Assembly (NCBI GenBank): GCA_964504195.1
Contig: CAZDDI010000079.1
Coordinates: forward strand, 1-16,885
Length of the DNA: 16,885 nt
Source: CAZDDI01 sp964504195
GTDB taxonomy: Bacteria; Chloroflexota; Anaerolineae; B4-G1; SLSP01
Direction: 5' to 3'
The notes under the pieces are model-generated. The model saw only the letters and a program-made list of their open reading frames with translations, did no database searches and had not been told where the DNA came from. This document shows positions 1-13,844 of this stretch, piece by piece (within the stretch, counting starts at the first letter, position 1; each line of letters opens with the position of its first letter). Position numbers and translations under genes: made by a program.

Positions 1-13
1 CCCCACCCCCTTG

Positions 14-144
14 CCCCCTCCCCACGCCGCTGTGCGGCGCGGGGAGGGGGAGAAAACAACGGGTTTTTTGGGCGGCGGCAAAGCCGCCGCCCAAAAAACC
101 CACAAAAAAATCCCCCCTTTCCCCCGCTTGCGGGGGAAAGGGGG
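14..144. repeat. Three consecutive GC-rich hairpins
   Basis: Three separate inverted repeats follow each other. Arms 14-30/34-50 are 17 bp with one mismatch and a 3-nt loop. Arms 61-79/83-101 are a perfect 19 bp with loop AAA. Arms 113-127/130-144 are a perfect 15 bp with a 2-nt loop. All have long C/G or A/T runs. They lie upstream of the first gene with no coding frame. They could be a composite dispersed repeat or a terminator cluster for a gene left of the window. The rest of 1-282 shows nothing else I recognise. Confidence 0.85.
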
Positions 145-282
145 CAGGGGGATAGGGGGTATCATTTTATTTTTAGAACGACCAACTTGACACAAAACCT
201 TATTTACGGATTAATTTCTTAAAATTCATTAGGCTGCATTTCTGCAACGAGTGATCAAATGCGATAGTCCTATGCCCGCCCC

Positions 283-310
283 TTGCCCTGCTTCTGTTCG
301 AGGGTATAAT
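283..310 (+). promoter_or_regulatory. Predicted sigma-70 promoter of the ACT-protein/kinase operon
   Basis: A perfect TATAAT at 305-310 lies 16 bp after TTGCCC (283-288, 4/6 match to TTGACA). Transcription would begin near 317, about 55 nt before the ATG at 371. This is a sequence-only prediction. Confidence 0.5.
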
Positions 311-370
311 AACAGGTAGAAATTGAGCGGGCTGACCCGTAACCTGCATAATCTTACAGTGAGGTATAAC

Positions 371-829
371 ATGGAATTGCCGCCGGGATTGGCACATGTG
401 CTTGCTGAGACACATTTGTTCACCGATGGGATGGACTATGTGATTTTAGGCATTGCCCCCACACATAGCGCAGCCGCCCACCAGTTGGCAGCCCACATTA
501 CACATCCCTTTCTAGCCCTATTGCGTGATAAGGACGAGTTTACCCTGGTGCTCCCCCTGGAAACGTGGGAACCCCTCCGCCCGACACTACAAGTTACCAA
601 CGAATCCCCGGCCTACCGCCTCATTACCTTCGATCTTCCCCTAGATTTGGGATTGGTGGGCTACATAGCGACACTCGCCGGAACACTGTCCGAGCAGGGC
701 ATCAGTATCTTTCCCATCTCCGCCTTTTCCCGAGACCACATCCTGGTACCTGCTGAGGATTTCGAACAGGCATGGGATACATTGCGCGATTTTGTCCGCG
801 CCTGCCAGGAACAAAACCAGCTTCCCTAA
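371..829 (+). CDS. Small ACT-domain protein (ACT_7/CASTOR-like)
   Basis: A 152-residue soluble protein. The C-terminal half (about residues 82-138) has a beta-alpha-beta pattern, with YRLITFDLPLDLGLVGYIA followed by a helix, the turn EQGISIFPISAFSRDHILV and a last helix. This fits ACT domains of the CASTOR/ACT_7 type, and the preceding EFTLVLP strand (56-62) would belong to the same fold. ACT domains usually bind amino acids and regulate partners; the ligand here is unknown. The frame can be extended to a TTG at 323, but I chose ATG 371 because GAGGT sits 5 nt before it. The kinase gene starts 15 bases after its stop, so the two are probably co-transcribed and the protein may feed the kinase's regulation (inference). 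Function assignment rests on fold pattern only. Confidence 0.75.
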   Translation: MELPPGLAHVLAETHLFTDGMDYVILGIAPTHSAAAHQLAAHITHPFLALLRDKDEFTLVLPLETWEPLRPTLQVTNESPAYRLITFDLPLDLGLVGYIATLAGTLSEQGISIFPISAFSRDHILVPAEDFEQAWDTLRDFVRACQEQNQLP

Positions 830-844
830 CTCACGGAGCCTATT

Positions 845-2788
845 TTGAGCAGCGTCCTCTTTCTCGTTGATAAAACCCTCGGCAAGTACCAGGTGCTCGA
901 GCACTTAGGTCATGGGGGCATGGCTGAAGTCTACAAGGCCCAGCAGGTCAACCTTGACCGCATGGTGGCCTTAAAAGTGCTGCACCCCTTCCTCGCTGAG
1001 GAAGATGGGTTTATCGAACGCTTCCAACGCGAGGCCCGTATCGTCGCCACCCTCCGTCATCCCAATATCGTGCAAGTGATTGATTTCGAGTATGACCCAG
1101 CACTGGATGTCTACTACATGGTGATGGAATTCATTGATGGACCAACGCTCAAGGATCTGCTCAAAGACGCACCGCTACCACCCAAAAAAGCCACCCGCAT
1201 CGCCGCTGGTATCGCTGAGGCGCTCGATTACGCCCACAAGCGGGGCATGATTCACCGCGACATCAAACCCGCCAACATTATGTTCACCGATGAAGAAACG
1301 CCAGTACTAACAGATTTCGGCATCGCGCGGATGATGAACCTCAAAGGGCTGACCGCCAGCGGAGCCATGGTCGGCACCCCGGCCTACATGCCTCCCGAAG
1401 TAGGGCTGGGACAGCCAGGCGAGGGCGCGGCAGACATCTACTCGCTAGGTGTGGTACTATACCAGCTGTTGACCGGACGCCTGCCCTTTGATGCGGATGT
1501 GCCGATGGGCCTCATTATGAAGCACATCAACGATCCGGTCCCGCTGCCCAGCAAAACCGTACCGGGTATTGCACCCGAATTAGAAGCAGCTATTCTCAAA
1601 GCCTTGTCAAAAAAGCCTCAGGAACGCTTCAAAACTGGCGCAGAGATGGCCCACGCGTTGCGAGTCGCCACCGGCCTGGAAACCCAATCAGCACCGCTCA
1701 CACCCATCCCCGCCACTGTAACCCCCTCTCGTCCCAGCCCTACGTTGCTACCGGACGATCACGAGCCATTGTTGCGCACCTGGCCCTCACTACCAGTGCA
1801 ACATTTACTGGAACCAGTACCGTTACCTACGGTCGAACCGTCGCCGCGCCCCCATCGCAAGCGGTTATGGTTCGTACGCAGCATCATCGCGCTACTGATG
1901 GTGCTGGCCCTGGGATTGACCGGCTGGGGCGCAGCGAACGGACTCATCACGCTCCCATTTCTGGAAATGCCCACGCCCCCCCCCACAGTTCCGGCGCCGG
2001 ACAATGGCAACATTGCTGTGATTACGCCCACGCTGTCCCCGCTTGTCACGCCGACTGTCACGCTACCAAGCGAAACGCCTCCCCCCGATCCCACCGCGAC
2101 GCCCATAGCAACCTGCGTATTCCGCGCCGACGTGGGACGACTCTACATTCAACCCTCCGACACGACAGTGCCTCCCGGCACACGGTTAACCGTGTATATC
2201 CCCCTCCGCAACGCCGGCAACTGCCCCTGGCCAGAAGGCGTACAACTGGTCTTTATCTCCGGAGAAATGTTCAGTGCACCAGAAACGCTACCGCTCGGTA
2301 CACTGGCAGTGGGCGACCGCACCCAAGTGCTGCTACCCTTGCTCGCCCCGACCACTACAGGCGAATATATCTCCGAGTGGGAGGTGCAGTTACCCGAAGG
2401 ACGGCGCATTGCCAACCCGCTGCGCATCTCTGTAACGGTAGACGACATCCCGGCCTTCACCCCCACGCCCTTCGCAGGCGTACAGATCAACCTTACCCCT
2501 CCCCCCCCGCTCACTTTTGACAGCCCAGTCGTGGTGCGCTGGCGCGAAGACAACGCTCGCAACATATGGGTGGGCACGCTGACGCTACAGGCTAACGGCG
2601 GAACCGGCGATTACCGCTATTACCGGGATAATGTACACAGCGATACAGCGCTCTCCGGCAATACGCTCACCATTCAATGGCAACACTGCAAATCTATCCC
2701 CTTAACTTTGTGGATTATCTCCGGTGAAACCGCACTACGCTGGGAGGGCAGTGTCCCCTTCCCTGAACCAGAACGGTGCGAGCCGTAA
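845..2788 (+). CDS. Membrane Ser/Thr protein kinase (PknB-type) with extracellular NBR1-like Ig domain
   Basis: A 647-aa receptor-like kinase that phosphorylates Ser/Thr in response to an external signal. The cytoplasmic kinase domain is about residues 15-275: glycine loop LGHGGMAEVY (21-30), ATP lysine K44, helix-C glutamate E63, catalytic HRDIKPAN (137-144, D139), DFG (157-159), activation loop ending GTPAYMPPE (177-185). All catalytic residues are present; the usual MSPE is MPPE here. A Pro-rich linker leads to a single membrane segment (about 342-362), then a Pro/Thr-rich stalk (375-420), an NBR1-like Ig domain (about 424-531, with GNCPWPEG and SEWEVQLPEG) and a C-terminal beta-rich part (555-645) I cannot name. 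Start is TTG 845 with GGAG 6 nt upstream; no good ATG precedes the glycine loop. It has the Ig domain in place of the PASTA repeats of Firmicutes PknB. Probable second gene of an operon with the ACT protein. Substrates and ligand are unknown. Confidence 0.93.
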   Translation: MSSVLFLVDKTLGKYQVLEHLGHGGMAEVYKAQQVNLDRMVALKVLHPFLAEEDGFIERFQREARIVATLRHPNIVQVIDFEYDPALDVYYMVMEFIDGPTLKDLLKDAPLPPKKATRIAAGIAEALDYAHKRGMIHRDIKPANIMFTDEETPVLTDFGIARMMNLKGLTASGAMVGTPAYMPPEVGLGQPGEGAADIYSLGVVLYQLLTGRLPFDADVPMGLIMKHINDPVPLPSKTVPGIAPELEAAILKALSKKPQERFKTGAEMAHALRVATGLETQSAPLTPIPATVTPSRPSPTLLPDDHEPLLRTWPSLPVQHLLEPVPLPTVEPSPRPHRKRLWFVRSIIALLMVLALGLTGWGAANGLITLPFLEMPTPPPTVPAPDNGNIAVITPTLSPLVTPTVTLPSETPPPDPTATPIATCVFRADVGRLYIQPSDTTVPPGTRLTVYIPLRNAGNCPWPEGVQLVFISGEMFSAPETLPLGTLAVGDRTQVLLPLLAPTTTGEYISEWEVQLPEGRRIANPLRISVTVDDIPAFTPTPFAGVQINLTPPPPLTFDSPVVVRWREDNARNIWVGTLTLQANGGTGDYRYYRDNVHSDTALSGNTLTIQWQHCKSIPLTLWIISGETALRWEGSVPFPEPERCEP

Positions 2789-2812
2789 CCACTATCAGAA
2801 CTCCCGCAACAC

Positions 2813-2839
2813 CGCCCCCATTGCCGCAGCAAGGGGGCG
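2813..2839 (+). terminator. Hairpin 24 bases after the kinase stop, possible terminator
   Basis: CGCCCCC (2813-2819) pairs with GGGGGCG (2833-2839), continued by TTGC/GCAA after one bulged A, closing a CGCA loop. That is 11 bp in total. No T-run follows, so it is not a classical intrinsic terminator, but its place just after the operon suggests 3'-end formation or mRNA protection. Confidence 0.4.
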
Positions 2840-2979
2840 ATGTGCATCCAACGCCACAAATCCCATCACTTCAACAAGTTCGGTCTGTATCCGACTAGAC
2901 AACCCCCAACTCTCCGGACAATTTGCCCTCGCTATGGATAAAATTTAGTGAGCAAACCGATTTGCTATGCGCGCAAGGA

Positions 2980-3008
2980 TTGCTAATTTAACGCTATCTG
3001 TGTATAAT
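2980..3008 (+). promoter_or_regulatory. Predicted sigma-70 promoter of the amylase-pullulanase gene
   Basis: TTGCTA (2980-2985) and a perfect TATAAT (3003-3008) are separated by the ideal 17 bp. Transcription would begin near 3015, giving a 5' leader of about 230 nt before the ATG at 3247. The spacer 2840-2979 shows nothing else I recognise. Confidence 0.65.
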
Positions 3009-3068
3009 TGCATTAGGGAAAAAGTCACACGCATACCGACTTTACCCTCATGTTATGGGTTAGCTACC

Positions 3069-3119
3069 TATCCGAAAATTCCGGAGGCAGTGGTTTCGAC
3101 AGGCGCAACCACTGCCTCC
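3069..3119 (+). repeat. Partial copy of the TATCCRAAAA dispersed repeat, with hairpin
   Basis: It begins CTATCCGAAAATTCC (3069-3083), identical to the left end of the fuller copy at 12845-12960. It goes on to a perfect 13-bp inverted repeat (3083-3095/3107-3119) whose loop holds the TCGACAGGC core also seen in the other copies. The right end is missing. It lies inside the predicted leader of the amylase mRNA, so the hairpin would be transcribed. Confidence 0.7.
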
Positions 3120-3174
3120 ACCTAGCGTGCTACTTTTGCCGCAATGCTTTTTTCATACATATGCAAGGAGGTAA

Positions 3175-3225
3175 ATGGTAAGCATAAACGTAAAGCCCCT
3201 CTCATCGAGAAAAACTCTTCAATAA
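3175..3225 (+). CDS. Possible 16-codon upstream ORF in the amylase leader
   Basis: ATG at 3175 opens a 16-codon frame (MVSINVKPLSSRKTLQ) ending in TAA at 3223-3225. A very strong Shine-Dalgarno stretch, AAGGAGGT (3165-3172), lies before it, but only 3 nt separate AGGAGG from the ATG, which is short. The stop is 21 nt before the amylase ATG, whose own site AAGGAG (3234-3239) follows. It could be a leader peptide or a chance frame. It has no codon run that would suggest amino-acid attenuation. Confidence 0.3.
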   Translation: MVSINVKPLSSRKTLQ

Positions 3226-3246
3226 CTATAGCTAAGGAGCAAACCT

Positions 3247-9792
<6,546 letters not shown>

Positions 9793-9903
9793 GTCGCACT
9801 GGCGCACAGATGCCTCTGTAGTGACAGCTTCTGCCATTAGCAAAAGTTAAAACGATTACTACGAACAGATTCGTGAGCCACTAAGACTGTAGAGCAAATT
9901 CAC

Positions 9904-9932
9904 AAGGGGGAGCCTGAATCAGGCTCCCCCTT
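9904..9932 (+). terminator. Rho-independent terminator of the amylase-pullulanase gene
   Basis: A perfect inverted repeat, arms 9904-9915 and 9921-9932 (12 bp, 5-nt loop), is followed by a T-rich stretch, TTTTGCTCTTTTT. It lies about 110 bases after the stop codon. The bases between (9793-9903) hold nothing I recognise. Confidence 0.85.
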
Positions 9933-10104
9933 CCGTTTTGCTCTTTTTCCTTGTATAATTACCATAACCTGAGAACCCATCCCAAAATTCACAAAAAACA
10001 CTGGCTATGCTAATCAAGCACCCGTGTTACAGCTAGACACAAGCTGACACAGTACACTACAAACAGATTTTTCGCATTGAGGTAAAAGTAGCACACAAGG
10101 TAAA

Positions 10105-10171
10105 GGCGGCGGGTTCGGCAGGCGGTGGGTGAGCCTGTCAAAACCCACCAGCGGCGAAATTTTTGGATATA
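10105..10171 (+). repeat. Second copy of the dispersed palindromic repeat (right part)
   Basis: Bases 10105-10138 match the reverse complement of 12905-12938 at 31 of 34 positions. The copy then runs into the right end TTTTGGATA (10161-10169), the mirror of the TATCCRAAAA end. The opposite terminal motif is absent, so this is a truncated or diverged copy. It is non-coding. Confidence 0.75.
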
Positions 10172-10197
10172 CCCAACCCCTTCGCCAGAATATTTAC

Positions 10198-10269
10198 AGG
10201 ACACGGATTTGCACAGATTTTACGGATAAGAACCTAAAAAATCTGTGTAATCCGTAAAATCCGTGTCCT
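10198..10269. repeat. Nested inverted repeat (AGGACACGGATTT element)
   Basis: Outer arms 10198-10210 and 10257-10269 are a perfect 13 bp. Inner arms 10212-10221 and 10238-10247 add 10 bp. The right side carries a 9-nt insertion between them that repeats part of the motif (ATCCGTAA). Such ACACGGATTTTACGGATT-type elements recur as intergenic repeats in environmental genomes (general knowledge, not checked here). It ends about 20 bases before the next promoter. Confidence 0.75.
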
Positions 10270-10289
10270 AAATCTCCAAATCAGCCCAG

Positions 10290-10319
10290 GTGACAACTTG
10301 GGTTATATTGGTATATAAT
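10290..10319 (+). promoter_or_regulatory. Predicted sigma-70 promoter of the histidine kinase gene
   Basis: GTGACA (10290-10295, 5/6) and a perfect TATAAT (10314-10319) are 18 bp apart. The start would be near 10326, leaving a leader of about 28 nt. The -10 overlaps the upstream ATG at 10318, which therefore cannot be the translation start. Confidence 0.65.
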
Positions 10320-10353
10320 GCGCCTTGCCTGTATGGGACTTTGGAGGGAACTT

Positions 10354-12072
10354 ATGGAACGCGAAACTGTCCGCTCAGCATTGCGCCAGCACTGGACTTC
10401 TATACTCATCGGAATTTTCAGTTATTGCGCCTTGGGATTGCTCTTACAAGGGCTACCCAACCCGATGTTACCCGGCGGCATGGTGGCGCTCAATATGGTC
10501 ATTATCGTCATCGTCGCCTACTTCAACGGCCCAGTCGCCGGGGCCATCGTAGGCTTTACCGCCACTTTTGTGAACTTCTTGCTCAAATTGCCTCTCTATG
10601 GTAGCCCTGATTGGTACGAGCTCGGAGCAATCCTGCCCCACACCATCATGGGTGCAGTTGCGGGTGTAGTAGCACGCAACAACGGTAAAATCACCACCGG
10701 TATCACCATCGTGATAGGGCACACCCTCAACCTGCTCGTTTTTCTCATCAGCGGGCTGCTCCCCCTGACGCTCATCCTCAACCCCATCTTCTGGAACGGC
10801 ATCCTGGCTGAGGCTGCCATTAATGTCATCGTCATTGCTCTGGTTATCGGCATTATCCAAAACCACATAGCAAGCCACCGCTCACGCCCCTACCGTATGA
10901 ACCGCCAACGCTTCAGACTACTGAGCGGAGGCATAGGCTTCTTGATTATCACATTGATAGCGCTTTATCTCGTGGAAATTCAGCTGGCAGCTTTTCTATT
11001 CATCCTCCCTGTCATTCTGGCTGCCGTACTGCTCGGCTTCCTGGAGGCCTGGTTGACCGCACTGCTGCTCAGCGGCCTATTGAGCCGGGAAGTCGTAGTC
11101 GTGGGCATAGCAGACGCAGCACAAAACGTCTCACTGATTTTGATGCTGAATCTGGTCGCCCTGGCTTTGGGCGAACTCGTGGAAAACCTCCACAAACAAC
11201 AACGTCTGGCCCAAGTACGGCTGGAAGAACTGACCCGCGCCAATCGGATCCTGGCCCAGGCCGATAGACTCAAGAGCGACATGATTCAGAACATCTCCCA
11301 CGAATTTCGCACCCCGCTGGCTATGATCCTGGGCTATAGCGATCTGCTGGTGACAGGTGTGCTGGGCGAGCTGACCGAAGCACAAACCAAAGCGCTGGAA
11401 GTTTCCCAACGCCACGGCTGGCGACTGGCCTATCTGGTTGAACAAATCACCATCTTACATCAGGTTGAAGACAACAATCTCTCCTGGCAAACAGTCTCAA
11501 TGTCCGAACTGGTGCAGCAATGCGTGGGAAAGTGGCAAACGCGCGCCGGGCAACAAAACTGCTCCATTGACTTCTTAGAGAATACGCTACCCCCCATCGA
11601 AGGCGATGCCCAATGCCTCACCCAGGCCATCAACGCTCTACTGGATAATGCAATCAAGTTCAGTCCCGATGGCGGCCCGATAACGGTGCGGCTGCACACT
11701 GATGATGGGCGCGTGGTGCTGACCGTGCGTGATTACGGCATCGGCATTCCACCAGATAAACACGCTCTGATTTTTGACCGTTTCTATCAGGCGGACGGCT
11801 CCACGACGCGCCGTTTCGGCGGCCTGGGGACCGGGTTGGCTGTGGTGAAAGAAGTGGTGCAAGCACATGATGGTGATGTGTGGGTGGAAAGTTGGGAAGG
11901 CAACGGGAGTCTTTTCGGGTTGTGGCTACCTGTAAAGCCCCCGATCAGTCGCATCCAACGCACCCGTACTACCGAAGCAACACTGACCGAATCGTGGCAC
12001 AGCTCCGCGCTAGTGAAGACTCCTGCAGAAGTCGGATATACTCAACCACGCATGAGCAGTCACACACAATAA
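10354..12072 (+). CDS. Membrane sensor histidine kinase with multi-pass N-terminal domain (orphan)
   Basis: A 572-aa sensor that should autophosphorylate and pass phosphate to a response regulator; none is encoded nearby. Residues about 15-278 hold roughly eight hydrophobic segments with few polar loops. The glycine-rich layout and the LNPIFWNGILAEAAIN stretch recall S-components of ECF vitamin transporters (inference). A short coiled linker (278-305) leads to the phosphoacceptor H-box ISHEFRTPLAMI (H316), then the ATPase domain: N-box LLDNAIKFSP (N432), G1 box DYGIGIP (460-466), F-box IFDRFYQAD and G2 box FGGLGTGLAVV. All catalytic boxes are intact. The last 30 residues are a polar tail with no assigned role. 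An in-frame ATG at 10318 falls in the -10 box; ATG 10354 has GGAGGG 5 nt upstream and is chosen. Confidence 0.92.
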   Translation: MERETVRSALRQHWTSILIGIFSYCALGLLLQGLPNPMLPGGMVALNMVIIVIVAYFNGPVAGAIVGFTATFVNFLLKLPLYGSPDWYELGAILPHTIMGAVAGVVARNNGKITTGITIVIGHTLNLLVFLISGLLPLTLILNPIFWNGILAEAAINVIVIALVIGIIQNHIASHRSRPYRMNRQRFRLLSGGIGFLIITLIALYLVEIQLAAFLFILPVILAAVLLGFLEAWLTALLLSGLLSREVVVVGIADAAQNVSLILMLNLVALALGELVENLHKQQRLAQVRLEELTRANRILAQADRLKSDMIQNISHEFRTPLAMILGYSDLLVTGVLGELTEAQTKALEVSQRHGWRLAYLVEQITILHQVEDNNLSWQTVSMSELVQQCVGKWQTRAGQQNCSIDFLENTLPPIEGDAQCLTQAINALLDNAIKFSPDGGPITVRLHTDDGRVVLTVRDYGIGIPPDKHALIFDRFYQADGSTTRRFGGLGTGLAVVKEVVQAHDGDVWVESWEGNGSLFGLWLPVKPPISRIQRTRTTEATLTESWHSSALVKTPAEVGYTQPRMSSHTQ

Positions 12073-12172
12073 AAGCCTGGCGCGCATAGCGTTCGTACTG
12101 CGTAAAACGTAATGCGTACAGAAAATATGGCTGCTATACGCTCTAAAACCTCAAGACTTTCATGGGAGAAAA

Positions 12173-12838
12173 TTGAAATACGTTAAAAATAACGAAATGA
12201 CTGATTTGTGGGCACAAGAAGCAAGCGCCACCCTCCAAAGCATGGTTGCACTAATCCACAATCGTGGCATCCGTAACCCACAGATACTCCACGCCCTGGA
12301 AACCGTGCCCCGCAACCGATTTGTTACCCAACATTACCTCTCAGAGGCGTTTGGCGATCATCCGTTGCCTATCGGTGCCGGGCAGACTATCTCCCAACCC
12401 TACATCGTCGCGCTGATGACAGACGCACTCGGCCTGAGCGCAGGCGAGCGGGTGCTAGAAATCGGCACTGGCTCCGGCTACCAGGCCGCAATTTTGGCCG
12501 CGATGGGCCTGGAAGTTTACACCGTGGAGCGCATCCCCGAACTCCACACGCAAGCCAACGCTGTGCTACAAGCATTAGACTATAACGTCCATTGCCGTCT
12601 AAGCGACGGCTACGACGGCTGGCCCGAATACGCGCCTTACGCGGGGATTCTAGTAACGGCGGCGGCCCTCGCCGCACCACCACCGCTCCTCGAGCAGCTC
12701 GCCGATGGAGGGCGCATGGTCATTCCCATTGGGCCGCCGGGCGGCTATCAGACCCTCTGGAAATTCGTCAAAGAAGGCGCGCAACTCCACCGCATTAACC
12801 TCGGCGGCGTCGCCTTTGTACCTTTCATCCACGCTTGA
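12173..12838 (+). CDS. pcm: Protein-L-isoaspartate O-methyltransferase (PIMT)
   Basis: A 221-aa SAM-dependent repair enzyme that methylates L-isoaspartyl residues in aged proteins so that they can revert to aspartate. It shows the family signatures: VPRNRFV (45-51), the substrate loop GAGQTISQPYIVALM (68-82), the SAM-binding VLEIGTGSGYQAAIL (94-108), the acidic end of strand 2 in VER (118-120), and the C-terminal LLEQLADGGRMVIPIGPPG (172-190). Length is normal for bacterial PIMTs. Start is TTG 12173, which has GGGAG 4 nt upstream; an ATG at 12197 lacks a ribosome site. It lies 100 bases after the histidine kinase, with no clear promoter between, so partial co-transcription is possible. The spacer 12073-12172 holds short near-repeats of GTAATGCGTAC type only. 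Confidence 0.93.
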   Translation: MKYVKNNEMTDLWAQEASATLQSMVALIHNRGIRNPQILHALETVPRNRFVTQHYLSEAFGDHPLPIGAGQTISQPYIVALMTDALGLSAGERVLEIGTGSGYQAAILAAMGLEVYTVERIPELHTQANAVLQALDYNVHCRLSDGYDGWPEYAPYAGILVTAAALAAPPPLLEQLADGGRMVIPIGPPGGYQTLWKFVKEGAQLHRINLGGVAFVPFIHA

Positions 12839-12844
12839 TCTTAG

Positions 12845-12960
12845 AGTCTATCCGAAAATTCCACCGGTAGTCAAGCCTGCCGAGACTGGCGGTGGTGGGG
12901 TTCAACAGACTCACCCACCGCCTGTCGAACCCACCGCCTTCGTAAGTTTTTGGATAGATT
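12845..12960. repeat. Full copy of the TATCCRAAAA dispersed palindromic repeat
   Basis: A 116-bp element with terminal inverted repeats TCTATCCRAAAA: left 12847-12858, right 12946-12957. Inside are further inverted segments (GGCGGTGG and CCACCGCC). The left end matches 3069-3083 and the minus strand of 12905-12938 matches 10105-10138. It fills the gap between two convergent genes (PIMT and the DUF364 gene), where it could end transcription from both sides. It has no coding capacity, so if mobile it would depend on a transposase elsewhere. Confidence 0.8.
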
Positions 12961-12970
12961 CCAGCCTTCT

Positions 12971-13729
12971 TCACGCCTCACGAAACCACGTCACCAACCG
13001 CTTGCCGCCAATCTGCTTGAACGTTGCCCCTTGACTGATTGCTCGCAGCGCAGTTTCCGGCTCTATCACTATCGTACCGCTTAGTGCGCTAATGCCATGC
13101 CGGAACAGCACGGGCGAGAGCGGCGTGGTACCGCCCAGCACCAGCACGTAGGCATCGGCGTGGCAATACGATAGCAGCGCATCGAGCGTGTGATTGAGCA
13201 ACGCCGTGCCAGTGATAGCGACCACATCGGCTTGCGGCAATATCTCAGGTGCGCGCGTTGCGGGCGTGTCCCCCTCGCGCGGATGGAGCTCCAATACCCA
13301 CAGCGTTCCCGCCGCTTCGTGGATGCGTGGCGTGAAGGGGAAATGCCCTACAATGGCGACCTTGCGCCCCGCGCCGCGCTCGGCGATGAGCTCCGCAGCA
13401 TTGATATCCACACAGTTCGGCGGCGTATCCAACAGTGCGTTGAGCGTAGCAAACCCCACGCTGGCTTCGAGCAGACTCTGCGACCGCGCCAGCGCCAGCA
13501 ATTCAGGCACAGGCAGCGTGTGCAGCTGCCCAGCAGCGCGCACCGGCGGCCCGCCGCCGTGATGGTGGTCGTCGCCGCCCCCGCCCAGCGTCGAGGCCAG
13601 CCCGCCGCGCAGTTCGCCGTCAAGCCGCACCGTCACCCCGCTCCAATGCCCGCCGATGCACACATCCACCGTTTGCGCTACCGTCGCGCTCGCAGCCACC
13701 GAGTCTAGCAGTTCATCGAGAATGGTCAT
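12971..13729 (-). CDS. DUF364/DUF4213 family protein (putative metal-chelation, Rossmann-like)
   Basis: A 252-aa soluble protein. The N-terminal DUF4213 part (1-100) has VDVCIGGHWSGVTVRLDG, a Gly/His loop GGGGDDHHHGGGPP (49-62) and SLLEASVGFATLNALLD (85-101). The C-terminal DUF364 part (about 115-252) is Rossmann-like: VAIVGHFPF (124-132), ELHPREGD (147-154), ADVVAITGTALLNHTLD (167-183) and GGTTPLSP (199-206). The family is thought to bind heavy metals or act with metal or cofactor uptake; no reaction is established. The frame extends 28 codons upstream, but ATG 13729, with GGGGG 5 nt before it, fits the family start. It lies 115 bases after the upstream minus-strand gene; that gap has a few short GCAAAT/GCGAA near-repeats and a GCGCAT-ATGCGC palindrome only. 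Confidence 0.85.
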   Translation of the reverse strand: MTILDELLDSVAASATVAQTVDVCIGGHWSGVTVRLDGELRGGLASTLGGGGDDHHHGGGPPVRAAGQLHTLPVPELLALARSQSLLEASVGFATLNALLDTPPNCVDINAAELIAERGAGRKVAIVGHFPFTPRIHEAAGTLWVLELHPREGDTPATRAPEILPQADVVAITGTALLNHTLDALLSYCHADAYVLVLGGTTPLSPVLFRHGISALSGTIVIEPETALRAISQGATFKQIGGKRLVTWFREA

Positions 13730-13844
13730 TGTTGCCCCCATGCAAATAGCGAATCGCAAATCAAAACTAGCGTAGCGCGAAACACCTGCTCCGCGTAGCT
13801 GCGAACGGCGCATCTATGCGCTGATAGTTTGCACTACATTTTTG

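Noticed and set aside
187..215. TTGACA at 187-192 with ATTAAT 17 bp later as a promoter
   Set aside because: The -10 match is poor, and a perfect TATAAT closer to the first gene (305-310) explains its expression better.
1867..2520. Plus-strand open frame of 217 codons inside the kinase gene
   Set aside because: It overlaps the kinase ectodomain in another frame, is rich in Arg, His and Pro as expected of a shifted read, and has no own start signal.
9954..9959. TATAAT after the amylase terminator as a promoter
   Set aside because: No acceptable -35 is found at 16-18 bp, and the histidine kinase has a better promoter at 10290-10319.
10318..10353. Upstream ATG start for the histidine kinase
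   Set aside because: The ATG is part of TATAATG, the predicted -10 box, so it would not be in the mRNA. The ATG at 10354 has GGAGGG at good spacing.
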